A stretch of 64,000 nucleotides of DNA from CBDHDN01 sp965261585 (GCA_965261585.1 CBDHDN010000046.1:1-64000); one strand, 5' to 3'. Positions 39,617 through 48,962 are shown, counted from the stretch's first letter. Notes: a model not told the origin generated them from the sequence alone. Translations and numbers: made by a program.

Positions 39617-40063
39617 GAATCGCTCGCCCGCTTCCGCGCGCGTTTCCCCGACGGGCGGGTTCTCGTACCCGGGGATCCGGCCGCCAAGGCCTACGGCACG
39701 ACGCGCTACGTCGGCATGGACACGGACCGCATTCCGCTCAGCCGCTACAGCTATGACCTGCCGGCCACCATCGAGCCGACGGCCCGCGTCGTCGTCGTCG
39801 GCGAGGAGGCCCGGACGCTGGCGCTGCTGCGCCGCGCCGGACGCATCGAGGCCGCTGATCTGATCATGACGTGGGAGGCTGGGCAGAACTCCGTTCACGA
39901 CACGGCCGTCATCGCCGCGGGGCGGGACGTCGGCAATGTGGTCGTGCAACGCCGCACTGCCGACGGCCTCGAAGATATCCCCTATGACGTGAGCTTCGCG
40001 TTTGCGTTCCGCGCCTTTCTGCCGTCCGGCACGCTGAACTACGAGTAGGGGGGGGGTTCTATC

Positions 40064-40264
40064 GCATGTTCTGCAGATAGGCACGGGCGGCTGAGCCGAG
40101 GTAGAGGCGCCGATAAACGGTCGATTGGTCGCGAGCGGCCCCGTTCCCCGCCGCGGCCGGAGTGTGAGGCCCGGCAGCATGATGTCCTTGCCACGTTCGG
40201 TGATGAGACATACGGGGCCGTCCTGGGCGGGCGCATTCTCTGGCGCGGTGCGGTCGGTCGGCAC
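40064..40264 (-). pseudogene. Possible remnant of a small unknown gene next to MITE copy 3
   Basis: From GTG 40264 the minus strand encodes APENAPAQDGPVCLITERGK and then DIMLPGLTLRPRRGTG. With one frame change it ends DQSTVYRRLYLGSAARAYLQ and NMR at TAG 40064. The two halves look protein-like, but neither matches a family I know. The MITE ends 5 bases upstream, so the start could be truncated. This is a weak call. Confidence 0.3.
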
Positions 40265-40268
40265 CCGC

Positions 40269-40375
40269 TAGTGCACAGATCCAGACAAATGATTCACCGT
40301 GCGCTGGAGCAACCCGTTGTTTTGTATTCGGAATCAGATTTCCACGGTGACGGCTCTGACTGAGTCGGTGCAGTA
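40269..40375. mobile_element. 107-bp MITE, copy 3
   Basis: Same orientation and length as copy 1; ends TAGTGCACAGATCCAGACA on the left and TACTGCACCGACTCAGTCA on the right (read inward), the latter with one mutated base. It is flanked by TA. It lies between the fourth DUF3179 gene and the glycosyltransferase gene, outside known coding sequence. Confidence 0.85.
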
Positions 40376-40779
40376 GCTGCTCAATCTGCCGCAATGCTGG
40401 CGCCACACCATCCTCGCAACGCATGGCTCTCTCTAGAACGGCGAGGACGCTCTACGATGGGCCGGTCTCCCCGGCCCGTGGCCACGACCCGCCGGGCCTT
40501 GTCCCAGAGGTCCCGGCCTGGTAGCTGAAGCTTGCACAGTAACGCCGCACGTGGTTCGGCGGCCTATTGGTGAAATTCAGGCTTGGCGATCTGCGCGGGG
40601 TGTGGGGCTGATCGCGCCTCCCACGGTTTTGCTCAACGCGCGATAGTGCTACTGTCTTCAATTCCGGGGAGGAGACAACTGAGAATTCCCGGTTGATCCG
40701 TGCCCGATTAATCTGGTCGGACTTTGCGTCATGCCTCCCTAAACTCGACTGGGAAGGGGACGAGGGCCGATTTCGTGAA
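40376..40779. other. 404-base region without a recognised gene
   Basis: Lies between MITE copy 3 and the glycosyltransferase start. It contains several frames without family features. The stretch TTGCTCAACGCGCGATAGTG near 40632 could hold a promoter for the glycosyltransferase, but no certain -35/-10 pair is seen. Confidence 0.3.
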
Positions 40780-41943
40780 ATGATCCGCGTCGCACACGTC
40801 ATCAGCGGTACCGGTATTGCCGGCGTCGATATTGCCGTGAGCAATCTTATTGCGCATTCGGATCGGTCGGAAATCGAATCCCTATTGATTCGTCTCAGAT
40901 CACCGAAGCTGGATGATTCGCAACGAACGATGCCGTGGGCTGGATTGCGAACGCTCGGCGTCGAAATGGTTCAATTCGATTCTGATCAACGAAAGCTCCA
41001 AACAGTTCCAGACCTGACGGAATGGCTGCTCGACAATCCTGTCGACATTCTCCACACCCATTCCCGCCGGCCCAATCTTTATGGTCGCCTTGCCGCCGTC
41101 CGCATCGGTGGCGCTCGCCCTCATCTGACCGCCAACTACCATAGTTTCAATGCGGACCGGTGGGAGCGCAAGGGCACGATCGCCGATGAGCGAACCTTAG
41201 CGCCAAAAACAGATCGAATGATCGCGTGCTCAGCCGCAGTGGCTCGCCATGTCGCGGAGGCTATCCGGATTCCCCCGGATAGATTCGATGTGGTCTACAA
41301 TGGCGTCGATCTTGAACGGTTTTCTAGTGATGGACCGATCGTGGATTTGCGAGCACATCTTGGGCTCCATGAGCAGACGAAGCTGATCGGCGTGGTAGGG
41401 CGGGTAGCGGAAGCGAAGGCGCCCGACGTGTTTCTTCGTTCGGCCGCGCGGATCAAGGCAAAGATCCCCGAGGCTCATTTTCTTTGGATTGGGAGGGGCA
41501 ATCACACCCTTCTCCGTCGGGACCGCAACCTCCAGATGTCGCTCGGGCTGGCCGGGAAGATGCATTGGCTGGACGATCGTGACGACGTCGCTGATATCAT
41601 GCGGGCACTCGATCTTATGGTGCTGCCTTCGAGGCGGGAGGGATTTCCTCTAGTGCTCGGCGAGGCGATGGCTTGTTGTACACCGATCGTGGCCACAAAT
41701 ATCGGCCCCATTCGGGAGGCAGTCCGGCCAGATCGTGAGGCAATGCTGGTGCCGCCGGACGATGCACAGGCTTTGGCACAAGCCGCAATTCGTGTGTTGC
41801 GCGACCCGGCGCTCGCGTGCCGCCTTCGAAGAGCGGGAGCAAAACGGGCGGCCACATTTTCATGGTCAACGGCGGCTACGTTGACCGAGGGCATCTACAG
41901 GGACGTTTTGGCAGCGGAGAGGGATCTCACGAGCTTGCAGTGA
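40780..41943 (+). CDS. Glycosyltransferase family 4 protein
   Basis: 387 residues. GT-B fold enzyme that transfers a sugar from a nucleotide-sugar, probably to a surface glycan. Starts MIRVAHVISGTGIAGVDIAV (N-terminal Rossmann half, acceptor side). The donor-side half carries IGVVGRVAEAKAPDVFLRSA and the GT4 EX7E motif in SRREGFPLVLGEAMACCTPI. ATG 40780 matches the family start; the upstream in-frame extension is dropped. GC content is slightly lower than in the neighbours, and the PP-loop remnant downstream is lower still, so this stretch may be acquired polysaccharide DNA. Confidence 0.88.
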   Translation: MIRVAHVISGTGIAGVDIAVSNLIAHSDRSEIESLLIRLRSPKLDDSQRTMPWAGLRTLGVEMVQFDSDQRKLQTVPDLTEWLLDNPVDILHTHSRRPNLYGRLAAVRIGGARPHLTANYHSFNADRWERKGTIADERTLAPKTDRMIACSAAVARHVAEAIRIPPDRFDVVYNGVDLERFSSDGPIVDLRAHLGLHEQTKLIGVVGRVAEAKAPDVFLRSAARIKAKIPEAHFLWIGRGNHTLLRRDRNLQMSLGLAGKMHWLDDRDDVADIMRALDLMVLPSRREGFPLVLGEAMACCTPIVATNIGPIREAVRPDREAMLVPPDDAQALAQAAIRVLRDPALACRLRRAGAKRAATFSWSTAATLTEGIYRDVLAAERDLTSLQ

Positions 41944-42272
41944 TGCTGCCGTCGGTGCGTTTCGCAACCACGCTGCGGACTCGCCCGGGCTGGGGTAGGC
42001 GTGTGCCGCGCTGGCCGCTGCAGGTCGCCACCGGCGAAACTATGACGAAATTATCACACTTTCCGATGACGCTTGGGAGCGATACACGATTCCGTTTTCG
42101 GCCCATACCCAGACGGTCCGATGCCCACATAGACATGGCGACCGAATTTCCGCGCGTGGCAGGGATCACTCTGAAAGTATCCTTACGATACGTCTCGTGC
42201 TACCAAGTTTTCCGTATCTTTTCTTTAACTCACTCTTCATTGGATAATAAAGCCCCGTGCCGTCCTGCATGC
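41944..42272. other. 329-base low-GC intergenic region
   Basis: Lies between the glycosyltransferase and the convergent PP-loop remnant. It becomes clearly AT-richer after about 42190. No gene, repeat or convincing terminator is identified. Confidence 0.3.
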
Positions 42273-43006
42273 CTATCCGGGATTTTCCATAATATCTAGA
42301 CCATATCGCCTTCTGATTGCGTCTTTCACAAATATTTTCTCGACAGGGCCGATAACTTCAAACGGTAACTGGCCTATATAATCCAACCTTCGATCATGAT
42401 ACGGCATTACCATCGTTCCGCCGAGGTCCTCTACTATATCTTTTGTATGACGTTTAATAGTAGCTTTCTCATTAAATGTATCAATTTTAATCCTCGTTCT
42501 CGCTTCATCTAGACTGCAGCCATCGTCTATCGCAAGTAGCTCGGCGCCTCCATACGAGGCGGCCGAGCCCTGCAAGTAATCTGCACCATGCCCGGAATAT
42601 ACGACACACCCTCTAACATCATACCTCTCGAGACAAAGATGATAACAGATATGCGACATAAACGTTTGCGGTTTATTGTACTTTTTCCCTTCACACAAGA
42701 TATGTTCGTAAGAATATCCTCAACTGATATTTTGAATCTGTGGTGCAGAGTGTCGAAATGCTTTGCAACAGCTTTCGCGCTCAGGGATTCATCCGATTCG
42801 AGGCCTTCGATCGTCACGGTATACAATTTGCCATCGGGTAGTAGGCGGCGAAGTACCGCAACCAAGAGAAAGCTGTCCGTGCCCCCGGACAACATGACGA
42901 CGAGCTTTTTGGATCTATCGATCGAACCGTGAACAATATCTTCAAAGTCTGTTAGAAATTGGTCTTGAAGTGCCAAAACGTCCGCCTCACCTAATGCTCT
43001 TGCCAT
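42273..43006 (-). pseudogene. Asparagine-synthase-like (PP-loop) protein, frameshifted, low GC
   Basis: The reading from ATG 43006 gives ALQDQFLTDFEDIVHGSIDR and the ATP-pyrophosphatase loop VVMLSGGTDSFLLVAVLRRL. A second frame continues GKKYNKPQTFMSHICYHLCL, VVYSGHGADYLQG and the end. The two join if one GT repeat near 42705 is removed. This matches the C-terminal synthetase half of AsnB-like proteins; no glutaminase domain is present, although protein-like sequence (ARFWNRNSTASGSQF) continues upstream to 43144. GC is far lower than elsewhere in the window, indicating acquired DNA. Related proteins modify sugars or peptides; the substrate is unknown. Confidence 0.7.
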
Positions 43007-43310
43007 GAACTGACTTCCCGAAGCCGTGCTATTTCTGTTCCAGAATCGCGCGAGAGGCAAGAACGATGCCTTGCCAGGGCTTCTTATTGTAGGACTATCT
43101 GGATTTCGCGGATGATCCCTCCCAGCCACCGAAGACGGTAGCACACCGGTGTTTTGATCGAAATCGTGATCCTGCTACCCGATTCAGGGTCTTGGGACGT
43201 GGCGCTCAGTCCGGCGGAGACCTCGCGGAGACGCATTTGGGTGCGAGAAAACGGTCATTCGGCAAACGCAAAGCACCCGCCGTTCGAGCCTATTGCGGCG
43301 ATGGCACGAG
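43007..43310. other. Region upstream of the PP-loop remnant, no intact gene
   Basis: An in-frame extension of the PP-loop remnant reaches 43144 and could be the trace of a longer N-terminus. From 43145 to 43310 GC rises again toward the IS1380 remnant. No other gene is seen. Confidence 0.3.
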
Positions 43311-43727
43311 TCACGTCGGCGCCGCCTTCGGCCCCAGGCCGTCGATCAGTCGCGGGATCTCCGCGAACAACTGCCGTGGAATCGCAATTTTTCGGCAAGC
43401 TGGAACGTGATTACTGACCGTGCCGGACCGCATTGGCGCGATCTTGTTCAGCTTGTCGCGCAGCTTGGTCATCGACGAACCCGCATTCCCGTCCAGACCC
43501 CGACGGTCCACGTACACAGCCAGCCGACCGCACACCGAACTGCGAAACAACCCCTCGACCAGGTGCCGGATGTTCTTGCCGCGTCGCGCCTCGGTCAGGA
43601 TCGATACGGCCGTGCCGGTCAGTCCGATCCCATGCTCCAGTTCGCGATTTGCGGGCAGCCCGGCATCCGAGGTGCTCCTGCTGCCGTGGAAGTCCAGCCT
43701 CAGGCGACGGTCGAAATCGACCCGCAA
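43311..43727 (-). pseudogene. IS1380-family transposase remnant with internal deletion
   Basis: Starts with RLRLDFHGSRSTSDAGLPAN, RELEHGIGLTG and LVEGLFRSSVCGRLAVYVD, matching the N-terminal part of IS1380 transposases (LDFDGG..TSDAGL...RELDE, LLRQ.V.GRLAGYED). It then jumps to SSMTKLRDKLNKIAPM and RKIAIPRQLFAEIPRLIDGL, matching the family C-terminus. About 300 central residues with the catalytic core are missing. An immobile relic; inverted repeats at its ends were not identified. Confidence 0.65.
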
Positions 43728-43811
43728 ATGAGGCTTCGTGGATCCCTGTGCGTGTTCCTTGTGGGGGAGGGCTGGGGTGGGGGGTGAAACACCGTCTTCC
43801 AGTTCCCGGCA

Positions 43812-44162
43812 CTAAATCGGCTGGCCGACCAGCAGGCGCACGCTCTCCCACGATTCGCCCGCCGCCAGGACCCGGGTCATCCCGTCGGGCAACGTGATGG
43901 CGATCGTCCAGCTCTCCTTGTCCGGGCTCGTGAACACCTCCAGCACCGCGCCACCGTTGGCCAGGGCGATGAAGGCCGGTGTTTCGGCATAGCGCTGGCG
44001 CAGGACGTCGACGACCTCCTAATGCGGCTTGCCGGCGGACTGTGCCGTGGCCGTGGAGGCGAACATGGGCGCACCAACGAGCGTTGCGCCGACCATGGCG
44101 GCCATCAGGCCACGGGTAATCGTCGTGCGGGCTGTTGAGAAGCGGTTCATCCAAGCGTTCAT
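43812..44162 (-). pseudogene. Secreted hypothetical protein with an in-frame stop at codon 48
   Basis: 116 codons from ATG 44162, preceded by GGAGG. The signal peptide MNAWMNRFSTARTTITRGLM continues through a hydrophobic core to cleavage near STATAQ (residue 41). Codon 48 is TAG (44019-44021). After it the frame resumes cleanly: VVDVLRQRYAETPAFIALAN, then VLEVFTSPDKESWTIAITLP and LAAGESWESVRLL. It looks like a periplasmic protein of unknown family killed by one nonsense or indel event. Confidence 0.65.
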
Positions 44163-44383
44163 GCCAACCTCCGTTCTTTCGGTATCTCTGTGTTGTTTTC
44201 GTCTTGATGTGAATGTGGGGGGCGGTAGGCGGGAAGGGAGTGAGCGCCGTCACACCTCACCGAAAAGTCAGGCCGCCCACGCCCCTGGTTGGCCCGAAAA
44301 ACCGTTGCAAAACAGCGAGGAACGTGGTGCAGGTAGGGCTATGGGAAGACCGCGAAAAAGGCCAGATCCCGGCGTGAGCCCGC

Positions 44384-46483
44384 ATGCCGCTTGATCAAGC
44401 CAACGCAGACGCCGGCCCTCAGATCGTCCGATCGGCCTGCCCGCACGACTGCCCCAGCACCTGCGCGCTGGCGGTCGAGCGGATCGACGCCCGGCGCATC
44501 GGCCGGATCCATGGCGCCAGCGACAACCCCTACACGGCCGGTGTCGTCTGCGCCAAGGTCGCCCGCTATGCCGAGCGCATCCACCATCCCGACCGGTTGA
44601 CGCGGCCGCTGCGGCGCACAGGCGACCGTGGCGGCAACCGTGGCGTCGGCCGTGCGGGCTTTGCCGAGATCCCGTGGGACGAGGCGCTGGACGAGGTCGC
44701 CGCCCGCATCGCCGCGGCGGCTGCCAAGGACGGAGCCGAGGCTGTATGGCCCTATTTCTACGCCGGCACCATGGGCCTGGTGCAGCGCGACGGCATCCAC
44801 CGATTGCGCCACGTCATGGGCTATTCGCGCCAGCACGAGACGATCTGCACCGGCCTGTCCGATGCCGGTTGGCTGGCCGGCGCCGGCGTCAAGCGTGGCG
44901 TCGATGCGCGCGAGATCGCGGAGTCGGATCTGATCGTCGTGTGGGGCGGCAACCCGGTCCACACCCAGGTCAACCTGATGACCCACATCGCCAGGGCCCG
45001 CAAGGCGCGCGGCGCCAAGCTGGTGGTCGTCGATCCCTACAAGACGGCGACCGCCGCGCAGGCCGACATTCATCTGCTGCTGCGGCCCGGCACGGACGGC
45101 GCGCTGGCCTGCGCGGTCATGCACGTGCTGTTCCGCGACGGCCATGCCGACCGCGACTACATGGCCCGCTATTGCGACGTGCCGGACGCGCTGGAAGCGC
45201 ATCTGGCGGACCGGGACCCGGACTGGGCCGCCGCGATCACCGGCATGCCGGCCGCCGAGATCGAGGCCTTTGCCACGCTCTACGGCCGCACGAAGCGCAG
45301 CTACCTGCGGCTCGGCTATGGCTTCACGCGCTCGCGCAACGGCGCCGCGGCAATGCATGCGGCGAGCTGCCTGCCGGCGGTCACCGGCGCCTGGCGGCAC
45401 CCCGGCGGCGGCGCGCTCTACTCCAACGGCGGCCTCTATCGGCTGGACAAGACGCTGATCACCGGCGCCGACCGGCTCGACCCGTCGGTCCGTGTCCTCG
45501 ACATGTCGCGCATCGGCGCCGTGTTGACGGGCGAGGACGAGGCGCTCGGCGGCGGGCCGCCGGTCACCGCGATGCTGATCCAGAACACGAACCCGATGTC
45601 GGTCGCCCCCGGCCTGGGCAAGGTGCATGCCGGGTTTACCCGCGACGATCTGTTCGTATGCGTGCACGAGCAGTTCCTGACCGAGACGGCGCGCATGGCC
45701 GACATCGTCCTGCCGGCGACCATGTTCCTCGAGCACGACGACATCTACGTTGCCGGCGGCCACACGTTTCTGCAGGTCACGAAGAAGGTCGTTGAGCCGG
45801 CCGGCGAGGCGCGTTCCAACCACGACGTGCTGTGCGCGCTGGCGGCGCGCCTCGGCGCCAGCCACCCCGGGTTCGACATGACGGCCTGGGAGATCGTCGA
45901 GGCGACCCTCGCGGCGTCGGGTTATCCCGACGCGGCGACGATCTACCGCGACGGCGGCATCGACCGGGCCCTACCGTTCGAGCAGGCGCACTTCCTCGAC
46001 GGCTTCGGCCATGCCGACGGGCGGTTCCACTTCGCGCCGGATTGGGCGGCTCTGGGCGCCTATCACGGGCGCATGTCGCGCCTGCCGGACCATCTGGAGA
46101 TCATCGAAGCCGCCGACGCCGCGCACCCGTTCCGCCTGGTCACGGCGCCGTCGCGCCAGTTCCTGAACTCCACGTTCACGGAGACGGCAACCAGCAGCGC
46201 CAAGGAGGGACGGCCGGAGGCGCTTCTGCACCCGGCCGACATGGCGGCGCTGGGCGTTGGTGCCGGCGCCGCCGTCCGTGTCGGCAACAAGCGCGGCAAT
46301 CTGGTGCTCGACGCGCGGCCCTTCGACGGCCTGCACCGCGGCACCGTGATTATCGAAAGCATCTGGCCCAACGCCGACTTCCGCGACGGTGTCGGCGTCA
46401 ATCTGCTGGTCGGCGATGACCCGGGGCCGCCGAACGGCGGCGCCGTGTTCCACGACACGGCGGTGTGGCTGAGGCCGGCCTAG
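44384..46483 (+). CDS. Molybdopterin-dependent oxidoreductase
   Basis: 699 residues. DMSO-reductase superfamily; binds bis-MGD and one 4Fe-4S cluster. Cluster ligands are CPHDCPSTCAL (residues 19-29) and the Cys of VVCAKVARYAERIHHPDRL. Molybdopterin-site segments include VVWGGNPVHTQVN and VDPYKTATAAQADIHL, and the C-terminal dinucleotide-binding barrel runs from FRLVTAPSRQFLNSTF. No Tat signal is seen, so it is cytoplasmic. It resembles unassigned formate-dehydrogenase-like or acetylene-hydratase-like family proteins; substrate unknown. It lies 5 bases before mipZ. Confidence 0.85.
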   Translation: MPLDQANADAGPQIVRSACPHDCPSTCALAVERIDARRIGRIHGASDNPYTAGVVCAKVARYAERIHHPDRLTRPLRRTGDRGGNRGVGRAGFAEIPWDEALDEVAARIAAAAAKDGAEAVWPYFYAGTMGLVQRDGIHRLRHVMGYSRQHETICTGLSDAGWLAGAGVKRGVDAREIAESDLIVVWGGNPVHTQVNLMTHIARARKARGAKLVVVDPYKTATAAQADIHLLLRPGTDGALACAVMHVLFRDGHADRDYMARYCDVPDALEAHLADRDPDWAAAITGMPAAEIEAFATLYGRTKRSYLRLGYGFTRSRNGAAAMHAASCLPAVTGAWRHPGGGALYSNGGLYRLDKTLITGADRLDPSVRVLDMSRIGAVLTGEDEALGGGPPVTAMLIQNTNPMSVAPGLGKVHAGFTRDDLFVCVHEQFLTETARMADIVLPATMFLEHDDIYVAGGHTFLQVTKKVVEPAGEARSNHDVLCALAARLGASHPGFDMTAWEIVEATLAASGYPDAATIYRDGGIDRALPFEQAHFLDGFGHADGRFHFAPDWAALGAYHGRMSRLPDHLEIIEAADAAHPFRLVTAPSRQFLNSTFTETATSSAKEGRPEALLHPADMAALGVGAGAAVRVGNKRGNLVLDARPFDGLHRGTVIIESIWPNADFRDGVGVNLLVGDDPGPPNGGAVFHDTAVWLRPA

Positions 46484-46488
46484 CGCAC

Positions 46489-47385
46489 ATGGCCGTAACC
46501 GACCTCCCACACGTCATCGTCCTCGGCAACGAGAAGGGCGGCACAGGCAAGTCGACGACGGCGATGCACGTGATCGTCGACCTGCTGCGCCACGGCCACT
46601 CGGTTGCCGCGATTGACCTCGACGCGCGCCAGGCGACGCTGACCCGCTATCTCGACAACCGGGCGGCCTTTGCCCACCGCGAAGGGATCCGCCTGCCCGA
46701 GCCGCGGCTTTGTCCGCTTGACGCAGCCGAGGCCGGGGCGTCCGCCGCTGCCGAGATCGAGCGCCTGGCGGCGGCGCTCGCGGCACTGCGCGGCATGGCA
46801 TATGTGGTGATCGACACGCCGGGGCACGACAGCGCCCTATCGCGCGCCGGACATGCGCTGGGCGACACGCTGATCACGCCGCTCAACGACAGCTTCATCG
46901 ACCTCGACCTGTTGGCCGTCGTCGACCCGGACACGCTGCAGGTGCGCCGGCCCAGCCTGTACAGTGAGATGGTCTGGGAACAGAAGAAGGTACGCGCGAC
47001 GCGCGACGGCGGCTCCATCGACTGGATCGTAACGCGCAACCGCCTGACATCGGTGGAGTCGCGCAACAAGCGAAATGTCGGCCAGGTCCTGGCGGAGCTG
47101 TCGCGGCGCTTCGGCTTTCGCCATGTCTGCGGCTTCGGCGAACGGGTCATCTTTCGCGAGATGTTCCTCAAGGGCCTGACGCTGCTGGATCTGCGCGACG
47201 TCGGCGGCGGCGTGCGGGTAACGATGTCCCACTTGGCCGCGCGCCAGGAAGTCCGCGACCTGTTGCATGCGGTGGGCCTTGGCGCCGTCGCGTCGCGCCG
47301 CCATATGGCGCTGTCGGCGCTTGGCAACCAGGCATCGGAGTCGCAAATAATAGTGGGATCCGCGGAACACGCACGGGGTGCATGA
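46489..47385 (+). CDS. mipZ: ParA-type division-plane positioning ATPase MipZ
   Basis: 298 residues. MipZ binds ParB near the poles and forms a gradient that blocks FtsZ away from midcell in Alphaproteobacteria. The deviant Walker A NEKGGTGKSTTAMH (residues 14-27) and Walker B VVIDTPGHDS are present, and the MipZ insert MVWEQKKVRATRDGGSIDWI follows. ATG 46489 gives the family start. Its TGA overlaps the next ATG (ATGA at 47382-47385). Confidence 0.93.
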   Translation: MAVTDLPHVIVLGNEKGGTGKSTTAMHVIVDLLRHGHSVAAIDLDARQATLTRYLDNRAAFAHREGIRLPEPRLCPLDAAEAGASAAAEIERLAAALAALRGMAYVVIDTPGHDSALSRAGHALGDTLITPLNDSFIDLDLLAVVDPDTLQVRRPSLYSEMVWEQKKVRATRDGGSIDWIVTRNRLTSVESRNKRNVGQVLAELSRRFGFRHVCGFGERVIFREMFLKGLTLLDLRDVGGGVRVTMSHLAARQEVRDLLHAVGLGAVASRRHMALSALGNQASESQIIVGSAEHARGA

Positions 47386-48104
47386 CAAGCGACAAAAAGC
47401 TGCCTGCCGAACGGTCCAGTTCCGGTGAGGTCGATGCGTTCCTGAAGAAGGTCGCGACGACGCCGGCGACCCGACCGGGCGGCGGCGCCCCCGGCCGGTT
47501 GCTGTTCGCCATAGACGCAACGGCGAGCCGCGAGCCGGCCTGGGACCTGGCCTGCCAGATCCAGGCCGAGATGTTCGCCGAGACCCAGAACCTGGGTGGT
47601 CTGTCGATCCAGCTGTGCTTCTATCGCGGCTTCGGCGAGTTCAAGGTGACGCCGTGGCTCGTCCGCTCCGATGACCTGATAGACCGCATGAGCAAGGTCC
47701 GCTGCCTCGCCGGCCGGACCCAGATACGCAAGGTCCTGCGCCACGCCGCCAAGGAAACCCAAAAGCAGAAGGTCGACGCGCTGGTCTTCGTCGGCGATGT
47801 CGTCGAAGAAGACGTCGACGAACTCGGCCACATCGCCGGCCAGCTTGGCCTCTTGGGCACGCCCGCCTTTATCTTCCACGAAGGCGGCGAGCCGGTGTCG
47901 CGCCGCGCGTTCCAACAGATCGCGACCCTCTCCGGCGGCGCCTACTGCAGCTTCGACGCCGCCAGTGCCCAACAGCTGCGCGACCTGTTGACCGCCGTCG
48001 CCATCTTCTCCGCCGGCGGCCGCCGGGCGCTGGAGGACTATGGCAGGCGCACCGGCGGCAACGTGCTGCAGCTGACCGACCAGATGGGGGGGGGGCGGCG
48101 CTAG
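47382..48104 (+). CDS. VWA-like hypothetical protein coupled to mipZ
   Basis: 240 residues. A von Willebrand A-like core: LLFAIDATASREPAWDLACQ (residues 41-60, MIDAS-like DxTxS), then LVFVGDVVEEDVDELGHIAG. Polar N-terminal tail; no signal peptide or membrane span. The role is unknown; the same gene often lies with mipZ and a J-domain protein in Alphaproteobacteria. Its start overlaps the mipZ stop, so it is translationally coupled. A run of ten G (48086-48095) just before the stop could hide an indel affecting the last four residues. Confidence 0.75.
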   Translation: MTSDKKLPAERSSSGEVDAFLKKVATTPATRPGGGAPGRLLFAIDATASREPAWDLACQIQAEMFAETQNLGGLSIQLCFYRGFGEFKVTPWLVRSDDLIDRMSKVRCLAGRTQIRKVLRHAAKETQKQKVDALVFVGDVVEEDVDELGHIAGQLGLLGTPAFIFHEGGEPVSRRAFQQIATLSGGAYCSFDAASAQQLRDLLTAVAIFSAGGRRALEDYGRRTGGNVLQLTDQMGGGRR

Positions 48105-48106
48105 CG

Positions 48107-48826
48107 ATGCTGCCGCTGGTGATTCTCGGTATCGCGCTGCTCGTCGGGCTGCTCCTGATCGGTCGCTGGTACGTGCAGGCGGACCCGAAGCTGCTCATCA
48201 AGCTGCTGCGCCTTGCCGCGATCCTCGTCTGCCTCGTCTTCGTCGCCTTGATCGTCCTGTCGGGCCGCTGGGGCTGGCTGCCGGTGCTGCTTTTTGTCGC
48301 GTTGCCGTGGCTGAGCCGGTTCCGCGCGCTGTCGACGTTCGCCAAGAACATGCGCGGGCCGTCGCCGGGCCAGGCCTCCGAGATCCAGACGCGTTTCGTA
48401 CGGATGCAATTGGACCACGACAGCGGCGCCATGGATGGCGTCGTCGTCGAGGGTGCCCATGCCGGCCGCCGCCTCGGCGACATGAGCCTCGGCGAGCTGA
48501 TCGCGCTGTGGCACGACTGTGCGGCCGATCAGCAGTCCCAGGCGGTCATGACGAGCTACCTCGATCGGGTTCACGGCGACACCTGGCGCGCGGCGGCCGG
48601 AAGCGGCGCCGGCAGCACCGGCGGTAGTGCCGCGGCGAGCGCATCGCCGGGTGCGATGACCCGCGAAGAGGCCTGCGAAATCCTCGGTGTTGAGGCCGGC
48701 GCCAGCCCCGAGGAGATCGAGCGGGCGTATCGCCGGCTGATGCTCAAGGCGCATCCCGATCATGGCGGCTCGGACTGGCTCGCGGCGAAGATCAATCAGG
48801 CAAAGGAGCTGCTGTTCAACGGCTGA
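48107..48826 (+). CDS. DnaJ-domain membrane protein
   Basis: 239 residues. Two N-terminal membrane spans (about 3-20 and 34-70). A soluble middle (RMQLDHDSGAMDGVVVEG, LGELIALWHDC), a Gly/Ser/Ala linker, then a C-terminal J domain (residues 180-239) with the HPD motif in LKAHPDHGGSDWLAAKINQA. The HPD tripeptide stimulates DnaK-type chaperones, so this protein may recruit DnaK to the membrane. It lies two bases after the VWA-like gene. Confidence 0.85.
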   Translation: MLPLVILGIALLVGLLLIGRWYVQADPKLLIKLLRLAAILVCLVFVALIVLSGRWGWLPVLLFVALPWLSRFRALSTFAKNMRGPSPGQASEIQTRFVRMQLDHDSGAMDGVVVEGAHAGRRLGDMSLGELIALWHDCAADQQSQAVMTSYLDRVHGDTWRAAAGSGAGSTGGSAAASASPGAMTREEACEILGVEAGASPEEIERAYRRLMLKAHPDHGGSDWLAAKINQAKELLFNG

Positions 48827-48962
48827 CACGGGCTTTCGGCCCACCGAACCGTGCGCTTGGCCGCGCTATCGCACGGATCGGCCCGCCTTGCACCGACGCG
48901 AGCCGCTATGGCAGAAACCGCGCAGGTCGTCCGTTTCGCCGCAACAACCTGGTACTCCAGAC

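Larger units (their letters stand above)
38046..40048 (+). pseudogene. DUF3179 family protein, array member 4, split by IS630-B copy 2
   Basis: Coding parts 38046-38564 and 39617-40048 join in frame (VVPARLESLARF) once the element and one TA are removed: 317 codons. The core is complete: LLFHEIVNDVVGG, TYCPLCNSGVVFDRR, ESWWQQFLGAALIG, then DIPYDVSFAFAFRAF at the end. The signal-peptide-like run PAALALTLAVALLADG precedes GTG 38046, but no ATG lies between the member-3 stop (same frame, 37991) and it. The true start may have been lost. Confidence 0.85.

Noticed and set aside
40452..40844. Minus-strand 130-residue frame upstream of the glycosyltransferase
   Set aside because: No ribosome-binding site, no family features, and it overlaps the clear start of the glycosyltransferase.
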